A DNA stretch of 64,000 bases from Chitinophaga varians (GTDB lineage: Bacteria; Bacteroidota; Bacteroidia; Chitinophagales; Chitinophagaceae): the NCBI RefSeq assembly GCF_014529945.1, contig NZ_JACVFB010000002.1:1-64000 (forward strand). Direction: 5' to 3'. Of this stretch, positions 19,101 to 26,581 are shown piece by piece; the stretch's first letter is position 1; the number at the start of each line of letters is the position of its first letter. The notes beneath the pieces were generated by a model. That model did not search any database. It saw only the letters and a list, made by a program, of their open reading frames with translations, and was not told the DNA's origin. A program made the translations under genes and the position numbers.

Positions 19101-19762
19101 TGAGGGCCATAACTGCGGAAGGGATGGTGCGTAGCAAAAATGAGCAGTTTGTTGCGGTTATTGGCAACGATATCGGCCAGTCTGCCCACTACCTCTTCCT
19201 TGTCCTTACAGTCGCAGGATGATGCTGCTCCCGGCTTCTGATAAGGGAATACCCACCATTCGCTGTCCATGATGATGAGGGTGATGTTGTTTGCCAGCTT
19301 TACTTCCACCGGGCCGGGGCAGCCGTCTTTAGGCTGGAAGTCCACGTTCTCCAGATGCAGGGAGTCTATATACTGTTGCTGGTTGCGGATTACCTGCCAC
19401 CCATCGGGTTTACTCTTGTCCCAGTCATGGTTGCCGGGAACAAAAATGCCTTTGGCGCGGGTACCTTTTACCAGTCCTACCTGATAATCCAATATCTCTT
19501 TGGCCATCGGATAGGATTTATGGGACTCGTCCGGTAACCCCCGCGGGTATACGTTATCACCAAGGAACAGGACCGTATTAATATCTTCCTGTAGGTTGTA
19601 TTTCTGTCTTACTGCGTCTACCACGGGGTTACGCCCGTTTTCGTGCAGTTCACCGGCATCGCCGATGAGGATAATTCTTTTAACGACGGCGGGCGATTGC
19701 GCAAACATGCGACCGCAGGTCAGAAAAGCTAGTGCGACAAGGATAATGGCTTTGTTGATCAT
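16115..19762 (-). CDS. Exported metallophosphoesterase / kinase-like / Omp85-barrel fusion
   Basis: 1215 aa. After a signal peptide (IILVALAFLTCGRMFAQ) comes a calcineurin-like phosphoesterase, about 25-355: IGDAGE, LGDNVYPRG, PGNHDWD, ATHHPF and SGHDH supply the metal ligands. Residues about 430-690 look kinase-like: a beta-strand with GTEYAMRSLKK near 458, a hinge-like LLEERE, then DTYIMDFDRHDDQW near 587 and VPRDRDQAFF near 609, reminiscent of the catalytic and metal-binding loops of CotH/FAM20/HipA-type kinases (inference). The C-terminal ~380 residues form an Omp85/BamA-type barrel with the GGTQNLRGF motif near 1119 and a terminal Phe (LGFKF). The start overlaps the upstream stop by 4 bp (ATGA), implying translational coupling. 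Confidence 0.85.
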   Translation of the reverse strand: MINKAIILVALAFLTCGRMFAQSPAVVKRIILIGDAGELHENGRNPVVDAVRQKYNLQEDINTVLFLGDNVYPRGLPDESHKSYPMAKEILDYQVGLVKGTRAKGIFVPGNHDWDKSKPDGWQVIRNQQQYIDSLHLENVDFQPKDGCPGPVEVKLANNITLIIMDSEWWVFPYQKPGAASSCDCKDKEEVVGRLADIVANNRNKLLIFATHHPFRSYGPHGGYYTIKQHIFPLTDLKPWLYVPLPVIGSIYPLARGVFGTAEDIPNPTYQNMIKGVEEAFKPHGPVVFVSGHDHTLQLIKDNPNTYIVSGSGAKNNRVKKGSKSLYATSENGFSALEVMSDGTVRAQYFLAKDLSTPAFSDTVLRIQDIRSQGLQFREPSNLPAYVKVAADTQYAHVNKFHRFLLGNNYREVWNTPMNFPVIDLQKEGYTILQRGGGKQTHSLRLADSSGTEYAMRSLKKFPLAAIPEMLRETIAREVVQDQISASNPYAPLAVSVLAEAAGVPHTHPSFVYLPLDTTLGTYANVFGNEVFLLEEREPVTGDKDKTYSTPKVLDKVLGDNDIHVDQKAVLRARIFDTYIMDFDRHDDQWRWYREKHKGQEYYYPVPRDRDQAFFVNEGLLPRLICKPWILPGIQGFRDRIPDVNGFQFSARYFDRSFMNELEKKDWEKQTDKFLRKMTDSVIQASVNAFPETIRKQVGPMMLHRLSVRRDILKDNMLKYYRFLAKGVDVPATQKNELIQVEKLEGGAVSLNMFKISKKGEVEQNIYSRTFNPKETKEVNVYGLGGHDRFEIKGNHGTPIRIRLIGGKDADTYIDSSTAGGGKRIRIYDQRTGKDTFQLDGHTQRRLSDDPENIRYNRSAFQYNKTFPMLAGAYNRDDGVQLGVALQMIRHSFRKEPYAAKHIFTATHSLATRAWNFKYDGEFTDVIGKSDLLLAASAKAPNNTINFFGLGNETVFDKSGGKRITYYRARFNLYSLEALLRTTLSNHFSISYGPTLNNYAFNKDENDNRFITNFAQNGLDSASVYSNKSYAGLKLVAQVDTRNNKLIPTRGILWTTSWTGSKGLNGDSRNYTRLQSDLSLYMSFRMPANFVIVSRFGGSKIWGDYEFFQAATIGGTQNLRGFRNYRFAGSASAYNNTEIRVKLFDLKTYVLPATVGLLAFNDVGRVWKDDERSHVWHDGYGGGVYLAPVNALIVTAVIGHSSEETIPYITLGFKF

Positions 19763-20610
19763 TTGCGCTGGTAAGTGAATTTTAGAATATTGGCTGTGCC
19801 GTCATAACCGCCTTCATTGGAGATATACAGATCGCCGTTGGCCGCAAAGGTAAGGCCTTCCGGTTGGAGGAAGAGCCGATGTTTGAGGTTATAGGCTTCC
19901 TGTACATGGCCCTGCAGGTCGGTGATCACCAGCAGCCCGTTGACCGACGCCACGATATACAGTCTTTTCTCAATAGGATGTACGGCGGCGGCAGATGGTT
20001 TAAAGAAGCGCATGTCTGTACCGGCCAGTTTCGCTATCTCCGCATTGTTCAGCCGGTAGATAGGGACCGTGTCAAACGTGCGGGTAGTGAGGTCGAAACG
20101 GTAAGCGCTGGTCATGCCGTCTTTTTTATCATCATGTGCATTTTTAGATACCAGCACAATCGCGTGACGGGCGCTGTCGAAATAGGTGGTTTCAAATTCC
20201 CGTTTCCCTTCTTTGGGGAATTTGTAGTGGGTGCTGGAAACGCTGTCGGTAAAAAGCCCGTGTACTTCGTACAAGGAGCCGTTGCTTTTGAGCACAAACC
20301 AGCCGCTGTCTGTACGGCATATGTCTTCATAGTCTCCGTTTTTAGCGAATTTCCAGGAAGGATATGCTTTGGTGGTATGTACGTTGATCTGATACACCCG
20401 GCCTTCTTCGTCGTTGATCGCAATCATATTGTTTTCATCCGGGAAAGCTTCGATACCGGAGATCTCCTGCATCGATTCCCTGACCCTGTAACGTACCGGC
20501 GTTTTGAGGTCGTAGCCTGCCGGAGAGGCAAATACTTTCTGTTCCTGATCGCTGATGTTATTGCAGGAAAGGAACATTAACATGATTAGCAACAGGGTTG
20601 TTCTGTTCAT
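19759..20610 (-). CDS. SdiA-regulated-like beta-propeller lipoprotein
   Basis: 283 aa. Lipoprotein signal with lipobox MFLSC near residue 15. The body has propeller-type repeats: QEISGIEAFPDENNMIAIND, AVHPIEKRLYIVASVNGLLVI and PEGLTFAANGDLYISNEGG, the pattern of SdiA-regulated / phytase-like propellers. Its stop overlaps the start of the phosphoesterase-barrel gene, so the two products are made together and probably act at the outer membrane. The ATG at 20610 begins the signal peptide; an ATG at 20628 is possible. Substrate unknown. Confidence 0.8.
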   Translation of the reverse strand: MNRTTLLLIMLMFLSCNNISDQEQKVFASPAGYDLKTPVRYRVRESMQEISGIEAFPDENNMIAINDEEGRVYQINVHTTKAYPSWKFAKNGDYEDICRTDSGWFVLKSNGSLYEVHGLFTDSVSSTHYKFPKEGKREFETTYFDSARHAIVLVSKNAHDDKKDGMTSAYRFDLTTRTFDTVPIYRLNNAEIAKLAGTDMRFFKPSAAAVHPIEKRLYIVASVNGLLVITDLQGHVQEAYNLKHRLFLQPEGLTFAANGDLYISNEGGYDGTANILKFTYQRK

Positions 20611-20691
20611 ACATCGGCTTTGTAGCATAAATTTAACTCAAAAATGCAGTAACTTCCCTCATGCAAAGGCGCAAAATCGGGGGAATGCACG

Positions 20692-20723
20692 CAAAAGTAC
20701 CGCTTTCTCCCTTTGCCGGACAA
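20692..20723 (-). promoter_or_regulatory. Promoter for the lipoprotein / phosphoesterase-barrel operon
   Basis: Minus-strand TTG (revcomp of 20721-20723, within TTTTG) and TACTTTTG (20692-20699) are 21 bp apart, close to the Bacteroidota consensus. It lies about 80 bp upstream of the ATG at 20610 and overlaps the leader of the divergent HD gene. Confidence 0.55.
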
Positions 20724-20733
20724 AACTAAGAAT

Positions 20734-21981
20734 ATGCAGAACAGCTCACTCATCGATGCCGCCAGAGACTTTGTGATGGCCCAGTACCAGCAACATCCGC
20801 ATCCTGAACTGGTATATCACAACCTAGAACATACGCTGCAGGTGGTAAAGGCAGCCGCTCAGATCGCCGCCCACTACCGCCTCCGGGACGAAGAATTACA
20901 AGCCGTTTACGTTGCTGCATGGTTCCACGATGCCGGCTATCTGATAGGCGAAGCCGGCAAACATGAAGAAAACGGCGCCGTGGAAGCTGTCAACTTCCTG
21001 CAAAGCCAGCAGGCACCGGAAAATATTCAGACGATGGTAAAAGGGGCCATCCTGGCCACTAAAATGCCACAGTCGCCCCATAGCCTGGTAGAACAGATCG
21101 TCTGTGATGCAGACCTGTTCCACCTCGGCTCTAAAGACTTCGCCGACCGCAATAAGCTGCTGCGCAAAGAGGTAGAGATGAGAACACAGCAGGAAGTACC
21201 CACCAGCACCTGGCTGGCGGGTAATATCAAATTCCTCACTGCCCACCACTACTGGACTGACTACGCGCAGACCTACACCAAACAACAAAAAGAAGAAAAC
21301 CTGCAGAAGCTGTATAAAAAAATGGAAAAAAAATCTGCCGAAGCTGCTGAACAAGTGGCCACACCGGCAATTACACCGTCGGACAACGGCACCACGGCCG
21401 ATGCCCAACTCCTGGAAAAAAACAAAAAGAAAGATAAAGATAAAAAGCCCGACCGGGGGGTGGAAACCATGTTCCGCATCACCTCCACCAACCATATCCG
21501 GTTGAGCTCTATGGCCGACAGCAAAGCACATATCATGATATCGGTCAACTCCATTATCATTTCCTTTATGCTCACCGTGCTGGTTAGGCGGATAGAAGAC
21601 TATCCCAATATGGTTATTCCGGCGATCATCTTCCTGGTCACCTCTGTCACCACCATCATCTTTGCGGTGCTGGCCACCCGTCCCAATGTCACCAGCGGGA
21701 CTTTCACCAGAGAAGATATCAACAACAAAAATGCGAACCTCCTTTTCTTTGGTAATTTTTATAAGATGAAGCTCGATGAATACGAGTGGGGAATGAGGAA
21801 GATGATGGACGACGCTGATTTCCTCTATGGCAGCATGACCAAAGACGTATATCATCTCGGGGTGGTATTGGCCCACAAATACAAACTGCTCCGCATTTCC
21901 TATAACGTTTTTATGTTTGGTCTGATTTCGTCTGTGCTGGCCTTCATGATCGCAGCCATCTTTTTCCCGGTAAAAGCATAA
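20734..21981 (+). CDS. HD-domain / Pycsar-TM (DUF5706) fusion protein
   Basis: 415 aa. The N-terminal half is an HD phosphohydrolase: His in YHNLEH near residue 31, HD in AWFHDAGY near 65 and Asp in CDADLFHLG. A Lys-rich linker (about 195-245) leads to a membrane domain of the Pycsar effector type (PycTM, DUF5706): RLSSMADSKAHIMISVNS, then helices at about 264-285, 293-315 and 389-412. In Pycsar defence, PycTM is activated by cCMP or cUMP; no pyrimidine cyclase gene is in the window. The start is the ATG at 20734; a TTG 21 bp upstream also gives an open frame. It is 6 bp from ppk1, so almost certainly in one operon. Confidence 0.85.
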   Translation: MQNSSLIDAARDFVMAQYQQHPHPELVYHNLEHTLQVVKAAAQIAAHYRLRDEELQAVYVAAWFHDAGYLIGEAGKHEENGAVEAVNFLQSQQAPENIQTMVKGAILATKMPQSPHSLVEQIVCDADLFHLGSKDFADRNKLLRKEVEMRTQQEVPTSTWLAGNIKFLTAHHYWTDYAQTYTKQQKEENLQKLYKKMEKKSAEAAEQVATPAITPSDNGTTADAQLLEKNKKKDKDKKPDRGVETMFRITSTNHIRLSSMADSKAHIMISVNSIIISFMLTVLVRRIEDYPNMVIPAIIFLVTSVTTIIFAVLATRPNVTSGTFTREDINNKNANLLFFGNFYKMKLDEYEWGMRKMMDDADFLYGSMTKDVYHLGVVLAHKYKLLRISYNVFMFGLISSVLAFMIAAIFFPVKA

Positions 21982-21987
21982 GTATTC

Positions 21988-23979
21988 ATGGCCATTCCTT
22001 TATATAACCGCGATCTCAGCTGGCTGTCCTTCAACCACAGGGTATTACAGATGGCAGCCGACTCACAGGTACCACTATACGAACGTATTAAATTCCTGTC
22101 CATCTTCTCTTCCAACCTCGACGAGTTTTTCCGTGTCCGGATGCCCGCCATCCTGGCCATCAACAAAGTACTGGAACGTGATCCTGACGCCGCCGGCGAA
22201 GAGTCTCCCACACCGGAAACATTACAGGAAGTGATGGACACCATCAATCGTCAGCAGGAAGAATACGGGAAGATATTTACCGGTATGGTCTTACCGGCGA
22301 TGCAGCAACAGGGCATCACGCTTTTTTATGGAACGGCGCTGGCGCCCGAACTGGCGGCCCGTACCCGGTCTTACTTTCAATCTACCGTACAAGCCTGGCT
22401 ACAACCGGTATGGCTGAGCCAACGGCATAAAAAGTTCTTCCCGGAAAACAACGCATTATACCTTGTCGTGACACTCAGTCCGCAGGCTACGCCCGATAAG
22501 CAGGAGATAGTGCTGGTGAATATTCCCTCAGGGCTGAAACGTTTTCTGACACTGGAGGCACCTGACGGGAAGTTCCACATCGCTTTCCTCGATGATATTA
22601 TCAGGGCCCATCTGCCCTATCTTTTCCGTGGGTACGTCATTCATCAGAGCTATTGCATCAAACTCACGCGCAATGCGGAAATAGATATGGATGAAATGAA
22701 AGGTGATGTGCTGGAAGAAATAGAAACCATGATCCGCAAGCGGGAACTGGGCGTCCCTACCCGTTTCCTGTATGATGCCACTATGCCGCTGTCGCTGCGC
22801 AACTTCCTGGCTGGCCAGTTTGAAGTAGCAGATAATGAAATGGTGCCCGGCGGCCGTTACCACAACCTGAAAGACCTGGCAGACCTGCCCATGCCGGCGG
22901 GCCTGCAGGGCGCCTTATATCCCAAAGCCAGACCGGTGGTGCAGCCGGAAGCAGCAGCGGCCGATTACCTGTTGGACCTGATACAGCGCAAAGACCTCCT
23001 GCTGCATCTCCCGTATGAGCAGTACGACCCCGTACTGCGGTTCTTCAGCGAAGCAGCCGTAGACCCGGATGTAGAAGAGATATACGTGACCCTTTACCGC
23101 ATCGCCTCCGGCTCACAGATAGCGCAGGCACTGATCAGCGCCGCACAAAACGGCAAAGCGGTGACCGTGTTCGTGGAGCTGAAAGCCCGTTTCGATGAAG
23201 CCAATAACATCCGCTGGTCGAAGAAAATGAAGGAAGCCGGCGTAAAACTGATTTATAGTATCCCCGGTATGAAAGTACACGCCAAAACAGCGCTGGTAAA
23301 GCGCCGGCGCGGCTACCTCTGGGACTACTCCGGTCTGATTGCCACGGGTAACTTCAACGAAAGCACAGCACGGTTTTATACAGACCACGTACTGTTTACT
23401 TCCCATGCCGGCATTACCCGGGAAATGGAGCTGTTGTTCCTCTACCTGCAAAGCCGCGAGCAGCCGATGGCCTATCATTTCCTGCAATTTGAACACCTGC
23501 TGGTAGCGCAGTTTAACATGCTTAGCCGCTTTACCGATATGATAGACCGGGAGATCGCCAACGCCCAAAAGGGCCTGCCGGCGAAGATCACCGTTAAGAT
23601 CAATAATCTCCAGGAGAAATCGATGATCGCCAAGCTGTACGAAGCACGTCAGGCTGGTGTGGAAGTGGATTTGATTGTCCGTAGTATCAACTGTTTGCAG
23701 ACAGGTATTCCTGAAAGCAACGGTATCCGGGTGGTGCGTATTGTGGACCGTTACCTCGAACATGCGCGGGTGTTTATCTTCCATAACAATGGCCAGGAAG
23801 AAGTGTACATGGGTTCAGCCGACTGGATGAACCGAAACCTGCACCGCCGCATAGAAGTATGTGTGCCGGTATATGACGTTGCGCTCCGGCAGCAGCTGAA
23901 AGACATCGTGGCTTTACAACTGGCCGACAGCCGGCAGGCGCAGCAGCGCATTCAGGCTTATGTGCAAAATATAGTGTAA
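21988..23979 (+). CDS. ppk1: Polyphosphate kinase 1
   Basis: 663 aa. It transfers the gamma-phosphate of ATP to polyphosphate, reversibly. N-domain signature RDLSWLSFNHRVL and NLDEFFRVRMP; autophosphorylated histidine in GMKVHAKTAL near residue 430; second conserved His in RVFIFHNN near 598; C-terminal GSADWMNRNLHRRIEV. Complete, near the usual ~690 residues. It forms a tight operon with the HD-PycTM gene upstream and a thioredoxin-like gene 10 bp downstream. Confidence 0.95.
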   Translation: MAIPLYNRDLSWLSFNHRVLQMAADSQVPLYERIKFLSIFSSNLDEFFRVRMPAILAINKVLERDPDAAGEESPTPETLQEVMDTINRQQEEYGKIFTGMVLPAMQQQGITLFYGTALAPELAARTRSYFQSTVQAWLQPVWLSQRHKKFFPENNALYLVVTLSPQATPDKQEIVLVNIPSGLKRFLTLEAPDGKFHIAFLDDIIRAHLPYLFRGYVIHQSYCIKLTRNAEIDMDEMKGDVLEEIETMIRKRELGVPTRFLYDATMPLSLRNFLAGQFEVADNEMVPGGRYHNLKDLADLPMPAGLQGALYPKARPVVQPEAAAADYLLDLIQRKDLLLHLPYEQYDPVLRFFSEAAVDPDVEEIYVTLYRIASGSQIAQALISAAQNGKAVTVFVELKARFDEANNIRWSKKMKEAGVKLIYSIPGMKVHAKTALVKRRRGYLWDYSGLIATGNFNESTARFYTDHVLFTSHAGITREMELLFLYLQSREQPMAYHFLQFEHLLVAQFNMLSRFTDMIDREIANAQKGLPAKITVKINNLQEKSMIAKLYEARQAGVEVDLIVRSINCLQTGIPESNGIRVVRIVDRYLEHARVFIFHNNGQEEVYMGSADWMNRNLHRRIEVCVPVYDVALRQQLKDIVALQLADSRQAQQRIQAYVQNIV

Positions 23980-23989
23980 ATTAGATAGG

Positions 23990-24517
23990 ATGAATAAATC
24001 GATTTTTATGAAGAAGATGGTATGGACATTGCTGTTTGGGCTGTTCTTCGCCATACCGGCGACGAAAGTACAGGCGCAGACACATGACCTGGAACACATT
24101 TACAACCCATCCGCAGATGCCAGGGCGGATATAGCCGCTGCCGTTAAAAAGGCCGCTGCCGAGAAAAAACATGTGCTGTTACAGATAGGTGGTAACTGGT
24201 GCATCTGGTGCAAGCGGCTGTATAAATTCGTGGAGGATGATGCAGAGCTGAAAGCAGCCATGGACAAAAACTATGTGGTATATCACCTCAACTACAGCAA
24301 GGAAAACAAGAACCTGCCTGTCCTGAAAGAACTGGGATATCCGCAGCGCTTTGGCTTCCCTGTACTGGTTGTGCTGGATGCCAAAGGCAACCGGCTACAT
24401 ACGCAGAACACCGGCCTGCTGGAATCGGCAGACTCCTATGACAAAAAGAAGCTGACGGAGTTCTTCAAACAATGGTCTCCTGCCGCTTTGCTGCCTTCCA
24501 ATTACGTCAACGAATAA
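23990..24517 (+). CDS. Exported thioredoxin-like protein
   Basis: 175 aa. A signal peptide (KKMVWTLLFGLFFAIPATKVQAQ) precedes a thioredoxin fold with the redox motif NWCIWCKRL near residue 70 and the cis-proline region RFGFPVLVVLD. Probably a periplasmic disulfide oxidoreductase or reductase. An internal ATG at 24008 starts the same signal peptide and is equally possible. It follows ppk1 by 10 bp. Confidence 0.87.
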   Translation: MNKSIFMKKMVWTLLFGLFFAIPATKVQAQTHDLEHIYNPSADARADIAAAVKKAAAEKKHVLLQIGGNWCIWCKRLYKFVEDDAELKAAMDKNYVVYHLNYSKENKNLPVLKELGYPQRFGFPVLVVLDAKGNRLHTQNTGLLESADSYDKKKLTEFFKQWSPAALLPSNYVNE

Positions 24518-24524
24518 TACTGCC

Positions 24525-25034
24525 ATGAATAACGGCATAACCACTTTCAACACGGATGCTGTGCATACTTTTATAAAGTTTGCGCAGCATCCGTTTAAGT
24601 TTAGGGCTTACCTCCTCTGGAAGCTGCCAGCCGCCTGGCTGGCTGGCGTACGGATGCAGGCCATCGGGGAAGATGCCTGTACTACCTCCGTACCTTTCCG
24701 CTGGTTGTCACAAAACCCCTTCCGTTCCACTTACTTCGCCTGCCTCGCGATGGCCGCAGAAATGAGCACCGGCCTACCTGCCATGATGTATGTTCAGAGT
24801 GCACCCAAACGTATATCCATGCTCGTTACCGGACTGGAATCCACCTTTGTGAAAAAAGCTACAGGCCTCACTTACTTCACCTGTAGCGATCTTCCTGCGC
24901 TGAAAGAAGCCATCAGCAAAGCCATGAACCAGGAGGAGGCAGTCACCGTTACCATGCGCAGCGAAGGCAGAGACAAACAAGGCACACTAATTGCCTCGTT
25001 CGCTGTCACCTGGTCTTTTAAAGGAAAATCATAA
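24525..25034 (+). CDS. DUF4442 hotdog-fold protein
   Basis: 169 aa, soluble. The sequence PFRWLSQNPFRSTYFACLAM followed by AAEMSTG fits DUF4442, a hotdog-fold relative of PaaI/YiiD thioesterases: the first strand-helix pair carries the N-P-F-R-S-x-Y-F-A pattern and the helix AAEMSTG. A thioesterase role is possible from the fold but the substrate is unknown. It is 7 bp after the thioredoxin-like gene. Confidence 0.8.
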   Translation: MNNGITTFNTDAVHTFIKFAQHPFKFRAYLLWKLPAAWLAGVRMQAIGEDACTTSVPFRWLSQNPFRSTYFACLAMAAEMSTGLPAMMYVQSAPKRISMLVTGLESTFVKKATGLTYFTCSDLPALKEAISKAMNQEEAVTVTMRSEGRDKQGTLIASFAVTWSFKGKS

Positions 25035-25062
25035 ATGGTGGTCATCACCCTAAATCAAGGAT

Positions 25063-26469
25063 ATGAAAATAGCATTTCATGGTGCGGCCCGCACCGTTAC
25101 CGGCTCCAAACATCTTATTACACTAAAGAACGGAAAGAAGGTCTTGTTAGACTGCGGCATGTTTCAGGGCATGGGCCCCGAAACCGATGACCTGAACAGG
25201 GACTTTGGTTTTGACCCGGCTGAAGTTACGTATATGGTCCTCTCGCATGCCCATATCGACCACTCCGGCCTGATTCCCCGCCTGGTGAAAATGGGCTACA
25301 ACGGTGATATCTACTGCACGCCCGGTACCCGCGACATGACGGAAATCCTGCTCCTCGACTCCGCAGAAATACAGGAAGATGATGTGAAGTTCACCAACAA
25401 AAAAAGAGCAAACGAAGGCAAACCATATGTGCTCCCGCTCTACACCGTGGAAGATGCCAAAAGCGCGATCCGTTTTCTCAAACCTGTCAACAACTATAAC
25501 ACCTGGATCAACATTGATCCGGATATACAAATCATGTTCACCGATGCCGGTCATATCGTAGGTGCCGCCTCGGTACATCTGCGTATCACAGAAAACGGCA
25601 AAACGGAACAGATTACCTTCAGCGGTGATATCGGCCGGTACAATGACGCCATCCTCAAATCACCCGCTACCTTCCCACAGGCAGATTATATCCTCATCGA
25701 GTCTACGTATGGCAGCACGTTGCATGCCGACGCGGCTCCCGCCGATGCAGAATTACTGCGTTACATCAAAGAAACCTGTGTGGAAAAAAGAGGTAAGCTG
25801 ATTATCCCTGCTTTCAGCGTAGGTCGTACACAGGAACTGCTGTATGCACTGAATAAAGCACAGCTGAATGGTACCCTGCCAAGCGTAGACATCTTCGTGG
25901 ACAGCCCACTGTCTACTGAAGCTACTGCTGTTACCAAAGCACATCCGGAAGTATTTAACCGCGAAGTATCTGACGTGTTGAAACGTGATGACGATCCATT
26001 TGATTTTCCGGGATTACACTACGTAAAATCTGTAGACGAATCCAAAGGACTTAACTTCCGCAAAGAGCCTTGCGTGATCATCTCTGCCTCGGGAATGGCG
26101 GAAGCCGGTCGCGTAAAGCACCACATCGCCAACAACATCGACGAAGAAAGGAATACCATTCTCATTGTGGGCTATTGCGAACCGCAATCACTCGGTGGCC
26201 GCCTGATGCGCGGTGCGAAGGAAGTGTCTATCTACGGTACCCGCTACGAAGTGAAAGCTGAAGTAGGCGTTATCCGCTCCATGAGCGCACACGGCGACTA
26301 TGAAGACCTCAGCCAGTGGCTCGCCTGCCAGAACCCGACCGACATCAAAAAATTATTCCTCGTACATGGTGAATATGACGTGCAGGTTATCTTCAAAAAC
26401 TGGTTGCTCAAAAAAGGATTCCTGGATATAGAAATCCCGGAAAGACATTATGAGATCGGGCTGAGATAA
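25063..26469 (+). CDS. MBL-fold / beta-CASP RNA metallo-hydrolase
   Basis: 468 aa. Metallo-beta-lactamase fold with HAHIDHSG near residue 62, DAGHIVGA, FSGDIG and ESTYGS, followed by the beta-CASP motifs (IPAFSVGRTQELLY, VDSPLS, SASGMAEAGRVKHH) and the closing MSAHGDYEDLSQWL and VHGE. This is the architecture of CPSF73-like ribonucleases such as TTHA0252. Probably an RNA endo/exonuclease with two zinc ions. Cytosolic. It is last in the plus-strand block that starts with the HD-PycTM gene. Confidence 0.92.
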   Translation: MKIAFHGAARTVTGSKHLITLKNGKKVLLDCGMFQGMGPETDDLNRDFGFDPAEVTYMVLSHAHIDHSGLIPRLVKMGYNGDIYCTPGTRDMTEILLLDSAEIQEDDVKFTNKKRANEGKPYVLPLYTVEDAKSAIRFLKPVNNYNTWINIDPDIQIMFTDAGHIVGAASVHLRITENGKTEQITFSGDIGRYNDAILKSPATFPQADYILIESTYGSTLHADAAPADAELLRYIKETCVEKRGKLIIPAFSVGRTQELLYALNKAQLNGTLPSVDIFVDSPLSTEATAVTKAHPEVFNREVSDVLKRDDDPFDFPGLHYVKSVDESKGLNFRKEPCVIISASGMAEAGRVKHHIANNIDEERNTILIVGYCEPQSLGGRLMRGAKEVSIYGTRYEVKAEVGVIRSMSAHGDYEDLSQWLACQNPTDIKKLFLVHGEYDVQVIFKNWLLKKGFLDIEIPERHYEIGLR

Positions 26470-26477
26470 ATTACGAT

Positions 26478-26576
26478 TTACAAATTACGAATGACGAATT
26501 GAGGGCTATCTTTTAGAGAGGTGACTAAACAAACTTCCAATAAGCGGGCCCTTAATTCGTCATTCGTAATTTGTAA
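26478..26576. repeat. Long inverted repeat (23-bp perfect arms) between convergent genes
   Basis: Arms 26478-26500 and 26554-26576 are perfectly complementary, and the match continues inward (AGGGC / GCCCT) with one mismatch. The arms consist of tandem variants of AATTACGA/ATGACGAA. It sits between genes ending at 26469 and 26582, so it may act as a bidirectional terminator. It belongs to a family of intergenic word-repeat hairpins in this window. Confidence 0.85.
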
Positions 26577-26581
26577 TTGAT

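Noticed and set aside
20734..21981. Complete Pycsar defence system
   Set aside because: No PycC-type cyclase gene is adjacent; neighbours are ppk1 and a lipoprotein gene. Only the effector-like domain is present.
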